DNA from: Treponema sp.
GTDB taxonomy: Bacteria; Spirochaetota; Spirochaetia; Treponematales; Treponemataceae
Length of the DNA stretch: 40,242 bases
NCBI GenBank assembly: GCA_024696155.1
Contig: JAILHD010000133.1
Span: forward strand, 1-40,242
Reading direction: 5' to 3'
The first letter of the stretch is position 1. Every line of letters begins with the position of its first letter. The notes below the pieces were generated by a model. The model was given only the letters and a program-made list of their open reading frames with translations, was not told where the DNA came from and did not search any database. Shown here in pieces: positions 39,121-40,242 of the stretch. The translations under genes and the position numbers were made by a program.

Positions 39121-40143
39121 TCAGGAATTTTTTAAAGAAACTACGGTTTCGCCTTCGCGGATAGAACCTTTTACACGCACAATCTGAACGTCGAGCGCCG
39201 GGTTTTCTATTCGCTGGATAAGAAGCGTTGCAAGTTGACGGCCGATTTCTTTTGCGTTCTGGGCGTAAGTTGTAAGCACAGGTGTAAGCACAGAAGAAAG
39301 GAAGATTCCGTCATAGCCTACTACACTTATATCACGGCCTGGAACAATATTATTTTCGTGCAGAACTTTTAAGCCACCAAGATATGCAAAATCATCAGGA
39401 AAGAGAATGCAGGTTGGACGGTTATCAAGTGCAATCAGTTTTTTGGTTGCATCTTCGCTTGATTTTGTATCATGGTAAATTCCTTTTATAATATAGTCCT
39501 TTGGCACATGCAGATTATTATCACGCATTACATCATAAAAGGTATCCAGCCGCACGTTAGTAACGTCTGTGCTGTCTCCGTAAATATACGCTATTTTCTT
39601 ATGCCCTTTAGAAATAAGATAATTAAGCATCTGTTTTATGCCGTTTTCGTTATCGCTAAGAACAGAAGAACAGTCTGATTCCGAAGTATAATCCAGAAGA
39701 CAAACAGGAATATCTGAATGAATAAGTTCCTGAATATCTTTTCGGTGAAAGTCATTTGTACTGGCAATTACAACACCATCAAAACCACGATATTTTGCCT
39801 GATTAAGATAAGAATCTTTTTCGCGATTTACACTGTTCAAAAAGCTGATGTTATAGCCGTTAAGATTTGCCGTAATATTTAAAGAATCAAAAATACTTGC
39901 AAAGTACTGATGCTGAAGACCACTTTCTGTGGCATCTTCAAAAATCACACCTATGTCGTAAGAACGGTTTGTACGGAGTTTACGGGCAGCTGCATTTGCA
40001 CGATAACCCATTTCCTGTGCGGTTTTCTGAACAAGTTTTATAGTAGCATCGCTGATTTCAGAACTTCCCTTTAGAGCCTTACTTACCGCAGAAAACGAAA
40101 TACCACATTTTTTAGCAACATCTTTAATTGTAACTTCCGACAT
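39121..40143 (-). CDS. LacI-family transcriptional regulator
   Basis: The 340-residue regulator has an N-terminal helix-turn-helix (VTIKDVAKKCGISFSAVSKA, residues 4-23) and a hinge (YRANAAARKLRTNRS) whose leucine can enter the central CG of the operator. A periplasmic-binding-like effector domain follows (DIGVIFEDATES, VSVVGYDGIFLSSVLTPVLT, GSIREGETV). It sits upstream of the cellobiose operon in the same direction, with 103 bases between them. Near-identical palindromes precede the operon, its own gene and the MCP operon, so it is probably a local, self-regulating repressor relieved by a sugar. A -10 box ends seven bases before the ATG; GGGAG lies too far away to serve as ribosome site. Confidence 0.93.
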   Translation of the reverse strand: MSEVTIKDVAKKCGISFSAVSKALKGSSEISDATIKLVQKTAQEMGYRANAAARKLRTNRSYDIGVIFEDATESGLQHQYFASIFDSLNITANLNGYNISFLNSVNREKDSYLNQAKYRGFDGVVIASTNDFHRKDIQELIHSDIPVCLLDYTSESDCSSVLSDNENGIKQMLNYLISKGHKKIAYIYGDSTDVTNVRLDTFYDVMRDNNLHVPKDYIIKGIYHDTKSSEDATKKLIALDNRPTCILFPDDFAYLGGLKVLHENNIVPGRDISVVGYDGIFLSSVLTPVLTTYAQNAKEIGRQLATLLIQRIENPALDVQIVRVKGSIREGETVVSLKNS

Positions 40144-40150
40144 GAATTTA

Positions 40151-40179
40151 TTTATACTCCCAAAATCGGAATTTGTAAA
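40151..40179 (-). promoter_or_regulatory. lacI promoter, leaderless type
   Basis: On the minus strand TTTACA (40179-40174), a 17-base spacer and TATAAA (40156-40151) precede the ATG at 40143 by seven bases. Confidence 0.6.
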
Positions 40180-40187
40180 GAAAATTA

Positions 40188-40201
40188 CTATAACGTTGTA
40201 G
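40188..40201. promoter_or_regulatory. LacI-type operator upstream of lacI
   Basis: CTATAACGTTGTAG differs from the perfect palindrome at one base. It lies eight bases upstream of the -35 box, which suggests autoregulation. Confidence 0.7.
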
Positions 40202-40206
40202 AAATC

Positions 40207-40242
40207 TTAGAAGGAGTAGCGAACAAAGGCTTCTATATTATA
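40207..40242 (-). CDS. C-terminal fragment of a probable outer-membrane beta-barrel protein
   Basis: Read on the minus strand from the right edge, eleven codons give YNIEAFVRYSF and then TAA at 40209-40207. Alternating polar and hydrophobic residues ending in an aromatic Phe are the C-terminal signature recognised by the BAM machinery of outer-membrane barrels. The rest of the gene lies outside the window. With so few residues this is a hint only. If real, an outer-membrane protein gene stands just upstream of lacI and may belong to the same sugar locus. Confidence 0.4.
   Translation of the reverse strand, partial: YNIEAFVRYSF

Noticed and set aside
1..40242. tRNA, rRNA, SRP RNA or tmRNA genes
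   Set aside because: No cloverleaf-like or conserved RNA sequence was recognised; nearly the whole window is protein-coding and gaps are short.

Overview
The window looks like chromosomal DNA of a saccharolytic, host- or rumen-associated spirochaete, most likely a Treponema. The evidence is a low-GC background, a long acidic TPR protein resembling the spirochaete periplasmic flagellar collar protein FlcA, a DUF2259-like secreted protein, many lipoproteins with spirochaete-style loose lipoboxes, BspA-type leucine-rich repeats and a cellobiose phosphorylase operon. The genus is inferred from protein resemblance only. No rRNA, tRNA, CRISPR, transposase or phage gene was seen.

Layout. 1-5171 (minus): valS, a small lipoprotein and a short RelA/SpoT-type HD hydrolase-like gene, followed by an HD-GYP gene that runs off the left edge. 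5235-7733 (plus): a large orphan protein and an SSB. 7730-11929 (minus): a U32 peptidase-family protein and two secreted proteins. 12006-12824 (plus): a polytopic membrane protein. 12829-17853 (minus): the FlcA-like giant and a dolichol/phytol-kinase-like membrane enzyme. 18020-18742 (plus): a secreted CBM48-like protein. 18744-21542 (minus): a chemoreceptor (MCP) followed by a secreted carbohydrate-binding-like protein. 21837-25065 (minus): ffh, gpsA and ndk, with a repeated two-hairpin element in both gaps around gpsA. 25164-26864 (plus): a cytoplasmic leucine-rich-repeat protein with an internal ribosome site. 27019-28704 (plus): ilvD. 28754-33075 (minus): two beta-helix lipoproteins. 33240-39017 (minus): ABC sugar-binding protein, two permeases and GH94 cellobiose phosphorylase. 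39121-40143 (minus): a LacI-family regulator. 40207-40242 (minus): the last 11 codons of a probable outer-membrane beta-barrel protein.

How the genes work together. The 14-bp near-palindrome CTACAACGTTGTAG occurs in front of the sugar ABC operon, in front of lacI, and, 18 kb away, in front of the MCP operon. I infer one LacI regulon joining chemotaxis, uptake and phosphorolysis of a beta-glucoside disaccharide, probably cellobiose. The ABC ATPase is not encoded here and presumably acts in trans.

A second theme is the form of the gene starts. Nine genes have a sigma-70-like -10 box ending only 6-9 bases before the start codon, and no Shine-Dalgarno sequence at a normal distance; eight of the nine also have a recognisable -35 box. 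These are predicted leaderless or near-leaderless transcripts. Other genes (SBP, permeases, phosphorylase, MCP, ilvD, ffh) have ordinary leaders with AGGAG-type sites.
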